A stretch of 40,876 bases of DNA, taken from Candidatus Adlerbacteria bacterium. Lineage in GTDB: Bacteria > Patescibacteriota > Minisyncoccia > Phycocordibacterales > SBAW01. The stretch spans positions 1-40,876 of the forward strand of contig CAINNF010000016.1 in the NCBI GenBank assembly GCA_903851045.1, given 5' to 3'. Shown in pieces: positions 17,299-27,271 of this stretch (position 1 is its first letter; each line of letters opens with the position of its first letter). Below the pieces are notes generated by a model, which saw only the letters and a list, made by a program, of their open reading frames with translations, was not told the DNA's origin and did no database searches. A program made the position numbers and the translations under genes.

Positions 17299-18347
17299 AC
17301 AATCTTTTCGCTAACATATTTCCTCTTCTATCCAACGACGTTGGTATAGACCTTGGTACCGCGAACACGCTGGTGTACCTTCGTGGCAAGGGTATCGTGG
17401 TCAATGAACCGTCGGTGGTCGCGGTCAACCAGAAGACCTCGCAGGTGGTCGCGGTCGGTACCGCAGCGAAGGAGATGCTCGGTCGCACACCGGGGCACCT
17501 CGTCGCCGTGCGTCCGCTCGTCGACGGTGTCGTGTCGGACTTCGAGGCGACGGAGGAGATGCTCGCGTATCTCATCAAGCGCGCGCAAGGAGTGTCTCGG
17601 AAGATGCTCGGTCCCCGTGCTGTCATCGGCGTGCCCTCTGGTATCACTAACGTCGAGATGCGTGCGGTCAAAGATGCAGCCCAGAACGCCGGTGCCCGAG
17701 AGGTGTACATCGTCGAAGAACCCGTAGCCGCAGCGCTCGGGATCCGGCTTCCCATCCACGAAGCGATCGGCAGTATGGTGGTCGATATCGGTGGCGGCAC
17801 GACCGATATCGCGGTGCTGTCGCTGGGCGGTATCGTGCGCTCGAAGAATCTGCGTATCGCGGGCGACAAACTCAATGCGGACATCATCGGCTACATTCGC
17901 TCCGAGTTCAAGATACTGATAGGCGAGAAGACTTCCGAACAGGTGAAGATCGCTATCGGTTCGGTGATAGAGGACGGTGGACGCCTTGAAGCGGTCGTGC
18001 GCGGGCGGGACCTTATCACGGGACTGCCGCGCGAGATATTGCTTACGGATTCCGATATACGCGAAGCGATCTCGCAGTCGATAGACACTCTGGTCGAAAG
18101 TGTCCGCGAAGTGCTTGAAACGACGCCACCGGAGATCCTGTCCGACATCATGCACTCCGGCATCGTGCTCACGGGGGGTGGGGCGCTCCTGAAGGGCCTC
18201 GATGTCCTCCTGTCGCAGTGGCTGAAGGTGCCGGTCATCGTCGCGGACGATCCGCTGACGGCGGTCGCACGGGGGACCGGGGTGATACTCGAAAATCTCG
18301 AACTCCACCGGGATATTCTGCTCGAACATGAAGAGGACATCTCGTGA
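17295..18347 (+). CDS. mreB: Rod shape-determining protein MreB (paralogue 2)
   Basis: DVGIDLGTANTLVYLRGKGIVVNEPSVVA, VVDIGGGTTDIAVLSLGGIV; start overlaps the proS stop; followed by mreC. Confidence 0.95.
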   Translation: MNNLFANIFPLLSNDVGIDLGTANTLVYLRGKGIVVNEPSVVAVNQKTSQVVAVGTAAKEMLGRTPGHLVAVRPLVDGVVSDFEATEEMLAYLIKRAQGVSRKMLGPRAVIGVPSGITNVEMRAVKDAAQNAGAREVYIVEEPVAAALGIRLPIHEAIGSMVVDIGGGTTDIAVLSLGGIVRSKNLRIAGDKLNADIIGYIRSEFKILIGEKTSEQVKIAIGSVIEDGGRLEAVVRGRDLITGLPREILLTDSDIREAISQSIDTLVESVREVLETTPPEILSDIMHSGIVLTGGGALLKGLDVLLSQWLKVPVIVADDPLTAVARGTGVILENLELHRDILLEHEEDIS

Positions 18348-19107
18348 TCGTACGCGCAACGTGCGGTATGTTGTCGGTGTCGTGTGTGGCATCGTATTTC
18401 TCGTGGTAGCCGTGTCACTACGGTCGGCAGTCGCGGGGGTGCTGTGGCGCATATGGGTGCCGGTGCTTGCGCATGATCCTGTGGGCGCGCTTACGTCGCA
18501 GTTGACCAGTAAAACGGCGCTGGTGGACGAGAATGCCGTACTACGAGCACAGCTAGCTTCGACGACCGCGGCACTTGCGGACCGAAACCTCCTCTATCGA
18601 GAGAATCTGACACTCAAAAGTCTGATGAATCGCGATGCGAGCACTCGTTCAGTGCTTGCGGGTGTCATCATGCGTCCACCGGATGTTCCGTACGACACGT
18701 TGATGTTGGATGCGGGGAAGGTGCAAGGTATCGCGGTCGGTGACTATGTCTCCGCGGGTGGGACGACAATCATCGGCAGTGTCGACGCGGTATACCCAAC
18801 GACCGCACGTGTCGTGCTCTTTTCCGCTCCGACGGAGGTATACCAGGCCTTGCTGACCGAGACCGCCGCGCATGCCGCTGTTCCATTGACGGTCGAGGGG
18901 CAGGGTGGGGGGTCTATGATCGCCCAGGTGCCGGCACACACGGTTGTCACTGAGGGTGATGCAGTGGTATTCCCCGGTATCGCCGACGGTCTCACAGCGT
19001 TCGTATCACAGGTCGACAGTGAGGAGGGCTCATCGTTCGAGACCCTGTATCTGCGGTTGCCTACCAACCCACTGCAGCTTCGATTCGTCGAAGTGCTCAC
19101 CCGCTAA
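18328..19107 (+). CDS. mreC: Rod shape-determining protein MreC
   Basis: N-terminal TM, coiled coil, VIMRPPDVPYDTLMLDAGKVQGIAVGDYVSAGG; downstream of mreB. Confidence 0.88.
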   Translation: MKRTSRDRTRNVRYVVGVVCGIVFLVVAVSLRSAVAGVLWRIWVPVLAHDPVGALTSQLTSKTALVDENAVLRAQLASTTAALADRNLLYRENLTLKSLMNRDASTRSVLAGVIMRPPDVPYDTLMLDAGKVQGIAVGDYVSAGGTTIIGSVDAVYPTTARVVLFSAPTEVYQALLTETAAHAAVPLTVEGQGGGSMIAQVPAHTVVTEGDAVVFPGIADGLTAFVSQVDSEEGSSFETLYLRLPTNPLQLRFVEVLTR

Positions 19108-19108
19108 T

Positions 19109-19381
19109 ATGACACTGTCTGTCGTGGCGATCGTCCTTGCACTGCTCGGGCTCCTGCTCCCGTTTTGGGGGTTCGTCGTGGTCGGTATCGCGGTGGCGGT
19201 CGTGCGTGGTGATGCGGTACTTGCGCTGCTGTGCGCGGGAGTGGCGGACCTCCTCTATGGGGTGCCGGTCGGCATGTTTCATGCACTCGTCATCCCGTTC
19301 ACGGGGTGCACCCTACTTGCGCTCGGTATTCGATACCTTGTGACGCGTGATATGCGAGACCGTATGTCGACGACGCTCTAG
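19109..19381 (+). CDS. MreD-like small membrane protein
   Basis: Hydrophobic ORF (MTLSVVAIVLALLGLLLPFWGF...) between mreC and mrdA. Confidence 0.6.
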   Translation: MTLSVVAIVLALLGLLLPFWGFVVVGIAVAVVRGDAVLALLCAGVADLLYGVPVGMFHALVIPFTGCTLLALGIRYLVTRDMRDRMSTTL

Positions 19382-19398
19382 GTATATACTATCTTTCT

Positions 19399-21081
19399 AT
19401 GCTGCCGTTGCGACGACGAAAAAAGGTACACACCGAGATCCAGCCGGACGAGATACTCATCGACTCCTCGAACTCGATCGATTTTGATCGTGACCAGTTC
19501 GAGGGGCGCATGGAACGTCCGTTCAATCGTCGGTCGTTCCTTTTTTCTGGTGCGATGCTCACCATACTTTGCTTTCTTCTTTTATTGCGAGCGGGTGATC
19601 TCCAGATCGTGCATGGTGCGACCTATATGAAGCAGGCGCTTCAGAATCAGCTATCACAGAAGATTGTGTTCGCGGATCGAGGAGTGATCACCGACCGTAC
19701 CGGTATGCCGCTGGCGTACAACGAGCGTTCGTCCACGAACGACGATTTCGCGACACGAGTGTACGCCGACTTGCGTGGCCTCGCTCATATCGTTGGGTAC
19801 GCGAAGGCTCCCGCGAAAGATACTACCGGTGTGTACTACCGGGATGCGTTCGTCGGTGTTGACGGTGCCGAGAAGGCGTACGACCAAACGCTCGCGGGTA
19901 CGAACGGTATGCAGTTGACGGAGACCGATGCACACGGCAAGGTTATATCCGAAAGTGTCACTCAGGCACAACAGGTGGGCGGTCAGGTAACCTTGTCGAT
20001 CGATGCAAAGCTCACACAGGGTCTCTATGATGCTATCGCCGCACGAGCTGATGGGTCAGGATTCCAAGGTGGTGCCGGGGTCATTATCGATGTGAAGACC
20101 GGAGAGATCTTGGCACTGACGAGCTATCCAGAGGTTCCACTGAACGCACTTGAGCAAGGGGACTCTCAGGCACTTCAGGCGGGTACTATGGACAAGCGTC
20201 AGCCGTTCCTTGACCGTGCGACGAGCGGACTGTACGCCCCAGGCTCTATCGTGAAGCCAATCGTCGCTGCCGCAGCGCTCACTGAGGGAGTGATTAGCGA
20301 GAACAAGCAGATACTCTCGACCGGCTCCATCAGTATCCCGAATCCGTACGACCCGAAGCACCCGTCCGTATTCAAGGATTGGCGCGCACAAGGGTGGGTG
20401 GACGTACGACACGCGATAGCGGTGTCGTCCGACGTGTACTTCTACGAAGTGGGCGGTGGATTCGAGAATCAACCCGGACTGGGTATCGATCGGCTCGACA
20501 AATACTTCCGCATGTTCGGGCTTGGTTCCGACACGGGACTTGCTGGCTATCCGGAGCAGACGGGGAATATCCCCACTGCGATCTGGAAGGCTAAGAACTT
20601 TCCTAGTGACCCGACGTGGCGCATCGGTGACACGTACCACACCGCCATCGGACAATACGGTATGCAGGTCACGCCGCTCCAGGCTGCTCGATATGCCGCC
20701 GCGATAGCGAACGGTGGCACCTTACTGACGCCGACGCTGCTTGCAAGTTCGACCCCGAAAGGCACGACGCTTGCGGTCAGCGCACAGGCGCTGCAGGTGG
20801 TGCGCGAAGGGATGCGGCTGGGTGTGACCGAGGGCATATCCGGAGCAGTAAAGTTCGACTTCACGCATGTCGCCGCGAAGACCGGTACCGCGCAGGTCGG
20901 CCAGCACAACGAGTACATGAACTCATGGATGATCGGGTTCTTCCCGTACGAGGATCCGAAATATGCGTACGCCGTCGTACTTGAAAGAGGACCTGCCGGT
21001 ACAACGTCAGGCTCTCCCGCCGCGGTCGGTCAGTTCCTGGAATGGGCACATCAAAACACCCCGCAGTATTTCAACAACTGA
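19399..21081 (+). CDS. mrdA: Penicillin-binding protein 2
   Basis: APGSIVKP (SxxK), SSDVYFYEVG (SxD), AAKTGTAQ (KTG); N-terminal TM; end of the mre cluster. Confidence 0.92.
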   Translation: MLPLRRRKKVHTEIQPDEILIDSSNSIDFDRDQFEGRMERPFNRRSFLFSGAMLTILCFLLLLRAGDLQIVHGATYMKQALQNQLSQKIVFADRGVITDRTGMPLAYNERSSTNDDFATRVYADLRGLAHIVGYAKAPAKDTTGVYYRDAFVGVDGAEKAYDQTLAGTNGMQLTETDAHGKVISESVTQAQQVGGQVTLSIDAKLTQGLYDAIAARADGSGFQGGAGVIIDVKTGEILALTSYPEVPLNALEQGDSQALQAGTMDKRQPFLDRATSGLYAPGSIVKPIVAAAALTEGVISENKQILSTGSISIPNPYDPKHPSVFKDWRAQGWVDVRHAIAVSSDVYFYEVGGGFENQPGLGIDRLDKYFRMFGLGSDTGLAGYPEQTGNIPTAIWKAKNFPSDPTWRIGDTYHTAIGQYGMQVTPLQAARYAAAIANGGTLLTPTLLASSTPKGTTLAVSAQALQVVREGMRLGVTEGISGAVKFDFTHVAAKTGTAQVGQHNEYMNSWMIGFFPYEDPKYAYAVVLERGPAGTTSGSPAAVGQFLEWAHQNTPQYFNN

Positions 21082-21145
21082 ATTCGCATCTTGTCCTCAT
21101 TGACTTACGCTCGATTTTTGCTAACCTAGTGTAACTACACACCCG

Positions 21146-21607
21146 ATGTCCGAAGAATTCATCTCACAAGAAAAGTTCGAAGAACTCACGAAAGAACTCG
21201 ATGAGCTGCGCACGACCCGTCGTCGCGAGGTGGCCGAGCAGCTTGAGTATGCTCGTTCGCTCGGGGACCTGTCCGAGAACGCCGAGTACCAAGAGGCGCG
21301 CGAGATGCAATCTTCGGTCGAAGAGCGTATCCAAAAATTGGAGGCCATACTCAAGAATGCCAAGATCGTTCGCACCACCAAGACCGATACGGTCGGTATG
21401 GGTTCGACCGTCACGGTCCAGAAGCTCGGTGCGGATGACAAGCACGTCTACGTCATCGTCGGTGCAGAGGAGGCGAATCTCTTTGAAGGCAAGATCTCCT
21501 ATCACTCGCCACTTGGCAACGCGCTTCTTGGGAAGAAGAAAGCCGATGAGTTCTCATTTCACACTCCGAAAGGAACCCAAAAATATAAGATCTTAAAGGT
21601 AGAGTAG
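21146..21607 (+). CDS. greA: Transcription elongation factor GreA
   Basis: EELTKELDELRTTRRREVAEQLEYARSLGDLSENAEYQEARE and SPLGNALLGKKKADEF motifs. Confidence 0.95.
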   Translation: MSEEFISQEKFEELTKELDELRTTRRREVAEQLEYARSLGDLSENAEYQEAREMQSSVEERIQKLEAILKNAKIVRTTKTDTVGMGSTVTVQKLGADDKHVYVIVGAEEANLFEGKISYHSPLGNALLGKKKADEFSFHTPKGTQKYKILKVE

Positions 21608-21633
21608 GGCTCGTGCGTACTGCAACCGGGTAT

Positions 21634-23082
21634 CTACTGCTTCGGTCGCAGAAGAGGGAAGAGTTGAGTTTCGTGGATCGGCTTGTCTTCGAGGAAGGCG
21701 AAAAGGCGTTCGGAGACGCCGAAGCCGAACGCGGGCGGCATGCCGTACTCCATCGCACGTATGTAGTCCTCGTCGAGTCGCTGTGCTTCGTCGTCTCCCG
21801 CATCACGCAACGCTTGTTGCGCCTCGAAGCGCGCTCGTTGGTCTTGGGGGTCGTTGAGTTCGCTGAAGCCTTTACCCATTTCGCTACCAGCAAGCACTAT
21901 CTGGGCACGCTCGACCGTGTTCGGATTGTTCGGTGATCGTTTGGCGAGCGGCTCAAGAAAGACGGGGATACCGGTCAGGAAGACGGGACCGGATATCGTC
22001 TTGCGGATCTGTTTCCAGAGGAGATCTATCGCTCGTGCTTTGTTGGGTGTCTCGGTAAAGGAGATCCCCGCGTTCTGTGCCGTTGCGATCGCTTCCTCTT
22101 CGGTGACCGTGAGCGGATCGATGCCGAAGCGGTCTTTGATCACGGTCGAGTAATCGATAGTCTCCCATGCACGCGAAAAATCGACCTCGTGGCCGTTAAT
22201 GGTGAAGACCGAACGACCATACACCTCTGTAACGATGTAGCGGTACAGTTCCGTAAGGAGGGTCATGCCTTTCTCCATATCGCTGTACGCCTCATAAAAC
22301 TCCATAGCGGTATAGTCCTGTAGGTGTTCGCGCGACTGGCCTTCGTTGCGGAAGACACGACCGATCTCGAATACTTTCGGGAACCCTGCGACAAGCAGAC
22401 GCTTTTGCCACAACTCACCGGCAGAGATGCGCAGATATACGTCGATATCGAGCGCATGATGGTGGGTGATGAACGGTCGTGCGTCGGCTCCACCGGGAGA
22501 ATTCTCCAGTATGGGCGTCTCAATTTCGATAAAACCGCGCAAAAGAAGGAAAAAACGGATCGACTGCCAGAACTTCGAACGACGTTCGAACATGGCGCGC
22601 ACCTCGGGGTTAAGGAGGATGTCCAGGTAGCGCTCCCGAAGCTTCAGCTCCTCGTCTTTGACGCCATACCACTCGCTAGGGAGTGGTGCGAGCGATTTGG
22701 CTAGCATGTGCCAGCCATCCACCTTGAGCGACCGCTCGCCGCGTTTGGTGACGTATGGGGAGCCAGTACACTCGACGAAGTCACCCTGGTCGATCGTATC
22801 GCGAAAGAGCGTAAAAAGACCCTCGTCCATCTCGGTTTTCAGGAGTACGAGTTGTAGGCGAGCGGTGCCGTCAAAGAGCGTCGCGAAAATGATGCCACCC
22901 TGTGCACGGGTCGATAGGATACGTCCTGTGAGCGTCTGTGCGCCCGCCGTATCGAACGAATCGAGAAAAACGCTCGCGGTCATGGTCTGGTTCGACGTGA
23001 CCGGGTAGGACTCCATTCCTGCCGCTCGAAGCAGCTCGATCTTCTTTAGCCGCTCCTCGCGGAGCTCGTCATTACTGCTCAT
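21634..23082 (-). CDS. lysS: Lysyl-tRNA synthetase, class II
   Basis: N-terminal OB fold, FIEIETPILENSPGGADARPFITHHHALDIDVYLRISAGELWQKRLLVAGFPKVFEIGRVFRNEG; motif 3 region GFGVSERLFAFL. Confidence 0.92.
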   Translation of the reverse strand: MSSNDELREERLKKIELLRAAGMESYPVTSNQTMTASVFLDSFDTAGAQTLTGRILSTRAQGGIIFATLFDGTARLQLVLLKTEMDEGLFTLFRDTIDQGDFVECTGSPYVTKRGERSLKVDGWHMLAKSLAPLPSEWYGVKDEELKLRERYLDILLNPEVRAMFERRSKFWQSIRFFLLLRGFIEIETPILENSPGGADARPFITHHHALDIDVYLRISAGELWQKRLLVAGFPKVFEIGRVFRNEGQSREHLQDYTAMEFYEAYSDMEKGMTLLTELYRYIVTEVYGRSVFTINGHEVDFSRAWETIDYSTVIKDRFGIDPLTVTEEEAIATAQNAGISFTETPNKARAIDLLWKQIRKTISGPVFLTGIPVFLEPLAKRSPNNPNTVERAQIVLAGSEMGKGFSELNDPQDQRARFEAQQALRDAGDDEAQRLDEDYIRAMEYGMPPAFGFGVSERLFAFLEDKPIHETQLFPLLRPKQ

Positions 23083-23119
23083 ATATCGTTCATCATAGCA
23101 GTCAAAGAGGCTCCTGCAA

Positions 23120-23644
23120 CTATTGTCCGCAGTTAACGCAATATCCGGGGTAATTGACGGGCTGGCTCGAATGTGACCGACAAGGGCCCGAAACGCAGTA
23201 GTACGCCGCGCTATAGTAGTCAAAATTGGTTGCCCACGGTTCGTTGGGTATAGTACAGACGTCTATCGCGGTACAGAACCGGACACTGATCTGGTATACC
23301 TGCAAAAAAGGAGGGTACGAAAGGTCGCCCGGAGCCCAATTTTCCCAGTCGTATACGCCACCAGGCCAGGGTGCGCTCGGCCACACACCATCCGGCAGGT
23401 AGGCTTCGATACCTGGGGGAAGGGCGCGGTTCACGTCTGCGGGGTAGGTGCCGTTATGGTCGCTTGCATACAGCTCGAGTGCGGTATCGATCTGGTGCAG
23501 CTCCTCTCGTGCTCGTGCGTTACGAGCTTTTTCGCGAGCGGTGGATATGGAGGTGAGCACGATCGAAGCAAGAAGACCTATGATCATGATGACCATAAGC
23601 AGCTCGATTAACGTAAAGCCTCGGGTAAAACTCTTTTTTATCAC
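23120..23644 (-). CDS. Type IV pilin / type II secretion pseudopilin-like protein
   Basis: Class III signal G|FTLIELLMVIMIIGLLASIVLTSI; AREKARNARAREELHQIDTALELYASDHNGTYP. Confidence 0.85.
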   Translation of the reverse strand: MIKKSFTRGFTLIELLMVIMIIGLLASIVLTSISTAREKARNARAREELHQIDTALELYASDHNGTYPADVNRALPPGIEAYLPDGVWPSAPWPGGVYDWENWAPGDLSYPPFLQVYQISVRFCTAIDVCTIPNEPWATNFDYYSAAYYCVSGPCRSHSSQPVNYPGYCVNCGQ

Positions 23645-23722
23645 GATATATCCCTAAGCATACGTTGTAATGCGGCTTTTTTTGTCCCAATTTTGTGTTT
23701 TGTGGATAACTTCGTCCCGAAA

Positions 23723-23770
23723 GTGGGTGAAAGTGTCGTATACTGCTATATTAGTGGGATGAAGTGGGAT
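23723..23770 (+). promoter_or_regulatory. Putative MraZ operator with promoter
   Basis: GTGGGT (23723), GTGTCG (23733), GTGGGAT (23754), GTGGGAT (23764): 10-bp spaced boxes flanking TATACT (23739-23744), upstream of mraZ. Confidence 0.65.
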
Positions 23771-23787
23771 ACTCACGAAAAACCTTT

Positions 23788-24222
23788 ATGTTGATCGGCG
23801 AATACTTACATACGCTCGACAATAAAAAGCGCCTTTCGCTCCCTGCTAAGTTCCGGAAGGAGGTTGGTGATAAGGTCGTGCTCACGCGCGGACTTGATGC
23901 TTGTCTCTTCATGTTCCCTGAAAATACGTGGAAACGAATAGCGGATAAGCTCGTCAACTTGCCGTTCGGCCAAGCGGACACGAGAGGTCTCTCACGATTC
24001 CTTTTGTCTGGTGCGGTCGAGAGCGAGGTGGATAGTGCGGGTCGCATCCTTGTCCCGGATTACCTCAAGGATTTCGCCGGTCTCCAGTCGAAGGTCGTGC
24101 TTGCTGGCGTTTCGGACCGCATTGAGGTGTGGAACGAGACGACATGGAACGAGTACAAGCACCATATCGAAAAAGGCGCTGACCAGATGGCGGAGAAGTT
24201 GGGTGAGCTCGGCATCCTATAA
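23788..24222 (+). CDS. mraZ: Transcriptional regulator MraZ
   Basis: MLIGEYLHTLDNKKRLSLPAKFRKEVGDKVVLTRGLDACLFMF...; first gene of the dcw-type cluster. Confidence 0.95.
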   Translation: MLIGEYLHTLDNKKRLSLPAKFRKEVGDKVVLTRGLDACLFMFPENTWKRIADKLVNLPFGQADTRGLSRFLLSGAVESEVDSAGRILVPDYLKDFAGLQSKVVLAGVSDRIEVWNETTWNEYKHHIEKGADQMAEKLGELGIL

Positions 24223-24228
24223 ACGGCC

Positions 24229-25245
24229 ATGAAAGCAAAAACGACACCAGTGGTTCGTGCAAAGAACAGCCTCCAACGAGAGGAGGGCAGTTCTCTCCAT
24301 GAACGACCTGTGGCGACCGATGCATCTGTCACTCCCACGCGACACACCAGCGTCTTCCTTGATGAGGTACAAAAGATGCTCGCGGTGCGACCCGACGAGG
24401 TCGTGCTCGATGCTACCGCGGGGCAGGGAGGACACTCTTTCGCTATTCTTTCGAACAACCCGCAGGCGCACCTGGTGGCGATCGACGCCGACCCAGACGC
24501 GGTCCTCTTTACTCGAGAGAAACTCGCGCCGTTCGGTGAACGAGCGACGGTCGTCGAATCGAACTTCAGTAATGTCGAGAAGGTACTGCGCAAGCAGGGC
24601 TTGAAAGAGATCGACAAGGCATTGTTCGACCTCGGGTGGAACTCCGGTCAGCTCGCCTCTGGACGTGGCTTCTCCTTCCAGCATGACGAGCCGCTTTCGA
24701 TGAGCTATGGCACAAAGCCGGCATCGGGCTTTAACGCGCACGAGATACTCAACGAGTGGGACGAAAAGACGCTCGCCGACGTCTTCTATGGCTATGGCGA
24801 AGAACAGTACGCGCGACCGATAGCGAAGGCGATCGTCGAGCGCCGAACGTTCAAGCCGATCGAGACGACCATCGAACTCGCCGAACTCGTACGAGACACC
24901 GTGCCAGCAGGGTACCGCCATGGCCGTATCCACCCGGCGACCAAGACCTTCCAAGCGTTGCGTATCGCGGTGAACGACGAACTCGGGGTCATCGAACGCG
25001 GTATCGAGGGGGTCTGGAAGCATCTCTCCTGCGGGCAGCCGGGAGCCGGCGGTCGTATCGCGGTCATCACCTTCCACAGTATCGAAGACAGGGTCGTGAA
25101 GCAGTTGTTCGCGAAATTCGTGAAAGAAGAAAACGGAACACTTATCAATAAAAAACCTCTGGTGCCTGGTAGAAGTGAGATTATCAATAACCCTCGTGCT
25201 CGCAGTGCGAAACTGCGCGTCATAGAAAAAATATGCACACCATAG
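24229..25245 (+). CDS. rsmH: 16S rRNA (cytosine1402-N4)-methyltransferase
   Basis: RHTSVFLDEVQKML, VVLDATAGQGGHS, KTFQALRIAVNDEL, GRIAVITFHSIEDRVVKQ motifs. Confidence 0.95.
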   Translation: MKAKTTPVVRAKNSLQREEGSSLHERPVATDASVTPTRHTSVFLDEVQKMLAVRPDEVVLDATAGQGGHSFAILSNNPQAHLVAIDADPDAVLFTREKLAPFGERATVVESNFSNVEKVLRKQGLKEIDKALFDLGWNSGQLASGRGFSFQHDEPLSMSYGTKPASGFNAHEILNEWDEKTLADVFYGYGEEQYARPIAKAIVERRTFKPIETTIELAELVRDTVPAGYRHGRIHPATKTFQALRIAVNDELGVIERGIEGVWKHLSCGQPGAGGRIAVITFHSIEDRVVKQLFAKFVKEENGTLINKKPLVPGRSEIINNPRARSAKLRVIEKICTP

Positions 25246-25550
25246 CTTTGTACAATACCTACCTCGCTCGCGCTGCAGCGGTTCTGACGATCCTGTGTAC
25301 GTTGTCGGTGTTCCTCTATGGTATATTCTTGCTTATGGCTGTCACGCATACTGCGGGTAGGACTGCGGCCGAGCGTCAGATCACCAACCTCTCCGCGCAT
25401 TTGGGCGACATGGAGATGTTGTATCTGACCGAGCAACGCTCGCTCACGCCGGAGCGTGCGGTCGCACTCGGGTTCGTCGCTCCTGCTCACGTGTCGACGG
25501 TATACGCGACAGGCGATGCACACACACTAACGCTCAATTCAAACCGGTGA
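25233..25550 (+). CDS. FtsL-like small membrane protein (by position and topology)
   Basis: Single TM then helical segment, between rsmH and ftsI, overlapping both. Confidence 0.55.
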   Translation: MHTIALYNTYLARAAAVLTILCTLSVFLYGIFLLMAVTHTAGRTAAERQITNLSAHLGDMEMLYLTEQRSLTPERAVALGFVAPAHVSTVYATGDAHTLTLNSNR

Positions 25551-27271
25551 ACAAAAGTGCGGCAACCATATTCATACGACGCATCAGAGTGTTGACCATT
25601 CTGTGCGTTTTGGCGGCGCTCACGATCGTCGGTCGTTTGTATATGCTGCAGATCGTACAGGGACATGCGTATGCGCAGCGGGCGAACGCGCAGTTCATCG
25701 AACCCGCGAGTCCTTTGATCGACCGCGGCAATATCTATTTTACCGACAAGAACGGTACGCACATCACCGCCGCGACCATCAAGGAAGGCTTCTCGCTTGC
25801 AGTGAATCCGACGAAAGTGAAGGACCCCGAGGCGCTGTTCGCGGCGATACAGAACGTGGTACCGATCAGTCACGACGACTTCATGGCGAAAGCGACGAAA
25901 CCTGGTAGTTCGTACCAGGTGGTCGCGCAGCACCTTGATGCGAACATCGGTCAAGCGCTCGAAAAAATGCAGCTTCCCGGACTGATCGTCGAGAACGATC
26001 GGTGGCGGTTGTACCCCGGGGGGTCGCTTGCGGCTCAGGAGATCGGGTTCGTCGCGTACAACGGTGATGCGCAAGAGGGGAGGTATGGACTCGAGCGTCT
26101 CTATAACCCGCTGCTCACTAAGGTTGATTCAGGGCTGTATAAGAACTTCTTCGTCGAACTTTTCGGGAGCGCACAATCGGCGCTCCAGGGTGACCCGCAA
26201 CAGGGGGATCTCATCACGACTATCGAACCAACAGTGCAGGCGGAGTTGGAGCGACAGCTTGCGATATATGACCAAACGTGGCACCCGAAACTGTCGGGAG
26301 GAATCATCATGAACCCGCAGACGGGCGAGATCATGGCGATGGCGGTGTATCCGACGTTCGACCTGAACGCCTTTAATGCCGAGCGCGACGCATCGATCTA
26401 CGCCAACCCATTGGTGCAGAACGTGTATGAGGTCGGGTCCATCATCAAGCCGCTCACGATGGCCGCGGGACTCGACTCGGGCGTGATCACTGCGACGTCG
26501 ACGTATACCGACACTGGGTGTATCACCGTCGACACCAAGAAGATCTGCAACTTCGATGGCAAGGCGCGCGGCGTCATCCCGATGCAGCAGATACTCAGTC
26601 AGTCGCTCAACGTGGGTGCGTCCTATATCGCGACGCAGATGAAACCGACCATCATGCGCGACTACTTTCTTAACCATTACGGTTTTGCGACGACGACGGG
26701 GATCGACCTGCCGGGTGAGGTGAAGGCGATCACTAATAATCTGAAAAGTTCGAGACAGGTGGAGTTCGATACGGCATCGTTCGGTCAGGGTATCGCACTG
26801 ACGCCGATCGAAACGGCCCGCGCTTTGTCCATTATCGCGAATGGTGGCCACTTGATAACGCCGCATTTGGTGAGTCAGGTCCATTATGACACCGGCATCA
26901 CACAGACCTTGCCGTGGAACACTACCCCCACACAGGTGCTCAAACCCCAGACGGCGCTCGAAGTGTCGCGTATGCTCACGACCGTCGTCGACCTGTCGTT
27001 GGCGAACGGGCAGGATAAGCTCGACCATTACAGCGTCGCGGCGAAGACGGGAACTGCGCAGATTGCGGACCCGGTGAACGGAGGGTACTATACCGACAAG
27101 TTCCTGCACAGTTTCTTCGGGTACTTCCCGTCATATGACGCGAAGTACATGATCTTCCTGTTCGCGCTGGAGCCGACCGGCGCACCGTATGCGTCCCAGA
27201 CCTTGGCACCGCCGTGGCACTCGCTCACCCAATTCCTCATTAATTACTACAACGTACCGCCAGACCGATGA
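25547..27271 (+). CDS. ftsI: Peptidoglycan transpeptidase, FtsI/PBP3-like
   Basis: EVGSIIKP (SxxK), SQSLNVGA (SxN), AAKTGTAQ (KTG); dcw position. Confidence 0.92.
   Translation: MNKSAATIFIRRIRVLTILCVLAALTIVGRLYMLQIVQGHAYAQRANAQFIEPASPLIDRGNIYFTDKNGTHITAATIKEGFSLAVNPTKVKDPEALFAAIQNVVPISHDDFMAKATKPGSSYQVVAQHLDANIGQALEKMQLPGLIVENDRWRLYPGGSLAAQEIGFVAYNGDAQEGRYGLERLYNPLLTKVDSGLYKNFFVELFGSAQSALQGDPQQGDLITTIEPTVQAELERQLAIYDQTWHPKLSGGIIMNPQTGEIMAMAVYPTFDLNAFNAERDASIYANPLVQNVYEVGSIIKPLTMAAGLDSGVITATSTYTDTGCITVDTKKICNFDGKARGVIPMQQILSQSLNVGASYIATQMKPTIMRDYFLNHYGFATTTGIDLPGEVKAITNNLKSSRQVEFDTASFGQGIALTPIETARALSIIANGGHLITPHLVSQVHYDTGITQTLPWNTTPTQVLKPQTALEVSRMLTTVVDLSLANGQDKLDHYSVAAKTGTAQIADPVNGGYYTDKFLHSFFGYFPSYDAKYMIFLFALEPTGAPYASQTLAPPWHSLTQFLINYYNVPPDR

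Noticed and set aside
17328-18452. 374-aa minus-strand ORF opposite mreB
   Set aside because: Shadow ORF of a well-supported gene; no recognisable motifs.
26129-27109. 326-aa minus-strand ORF opposite ftsI
   Set aside because: Shadow ORF; the sense strand has all three transpeptidase motifs.
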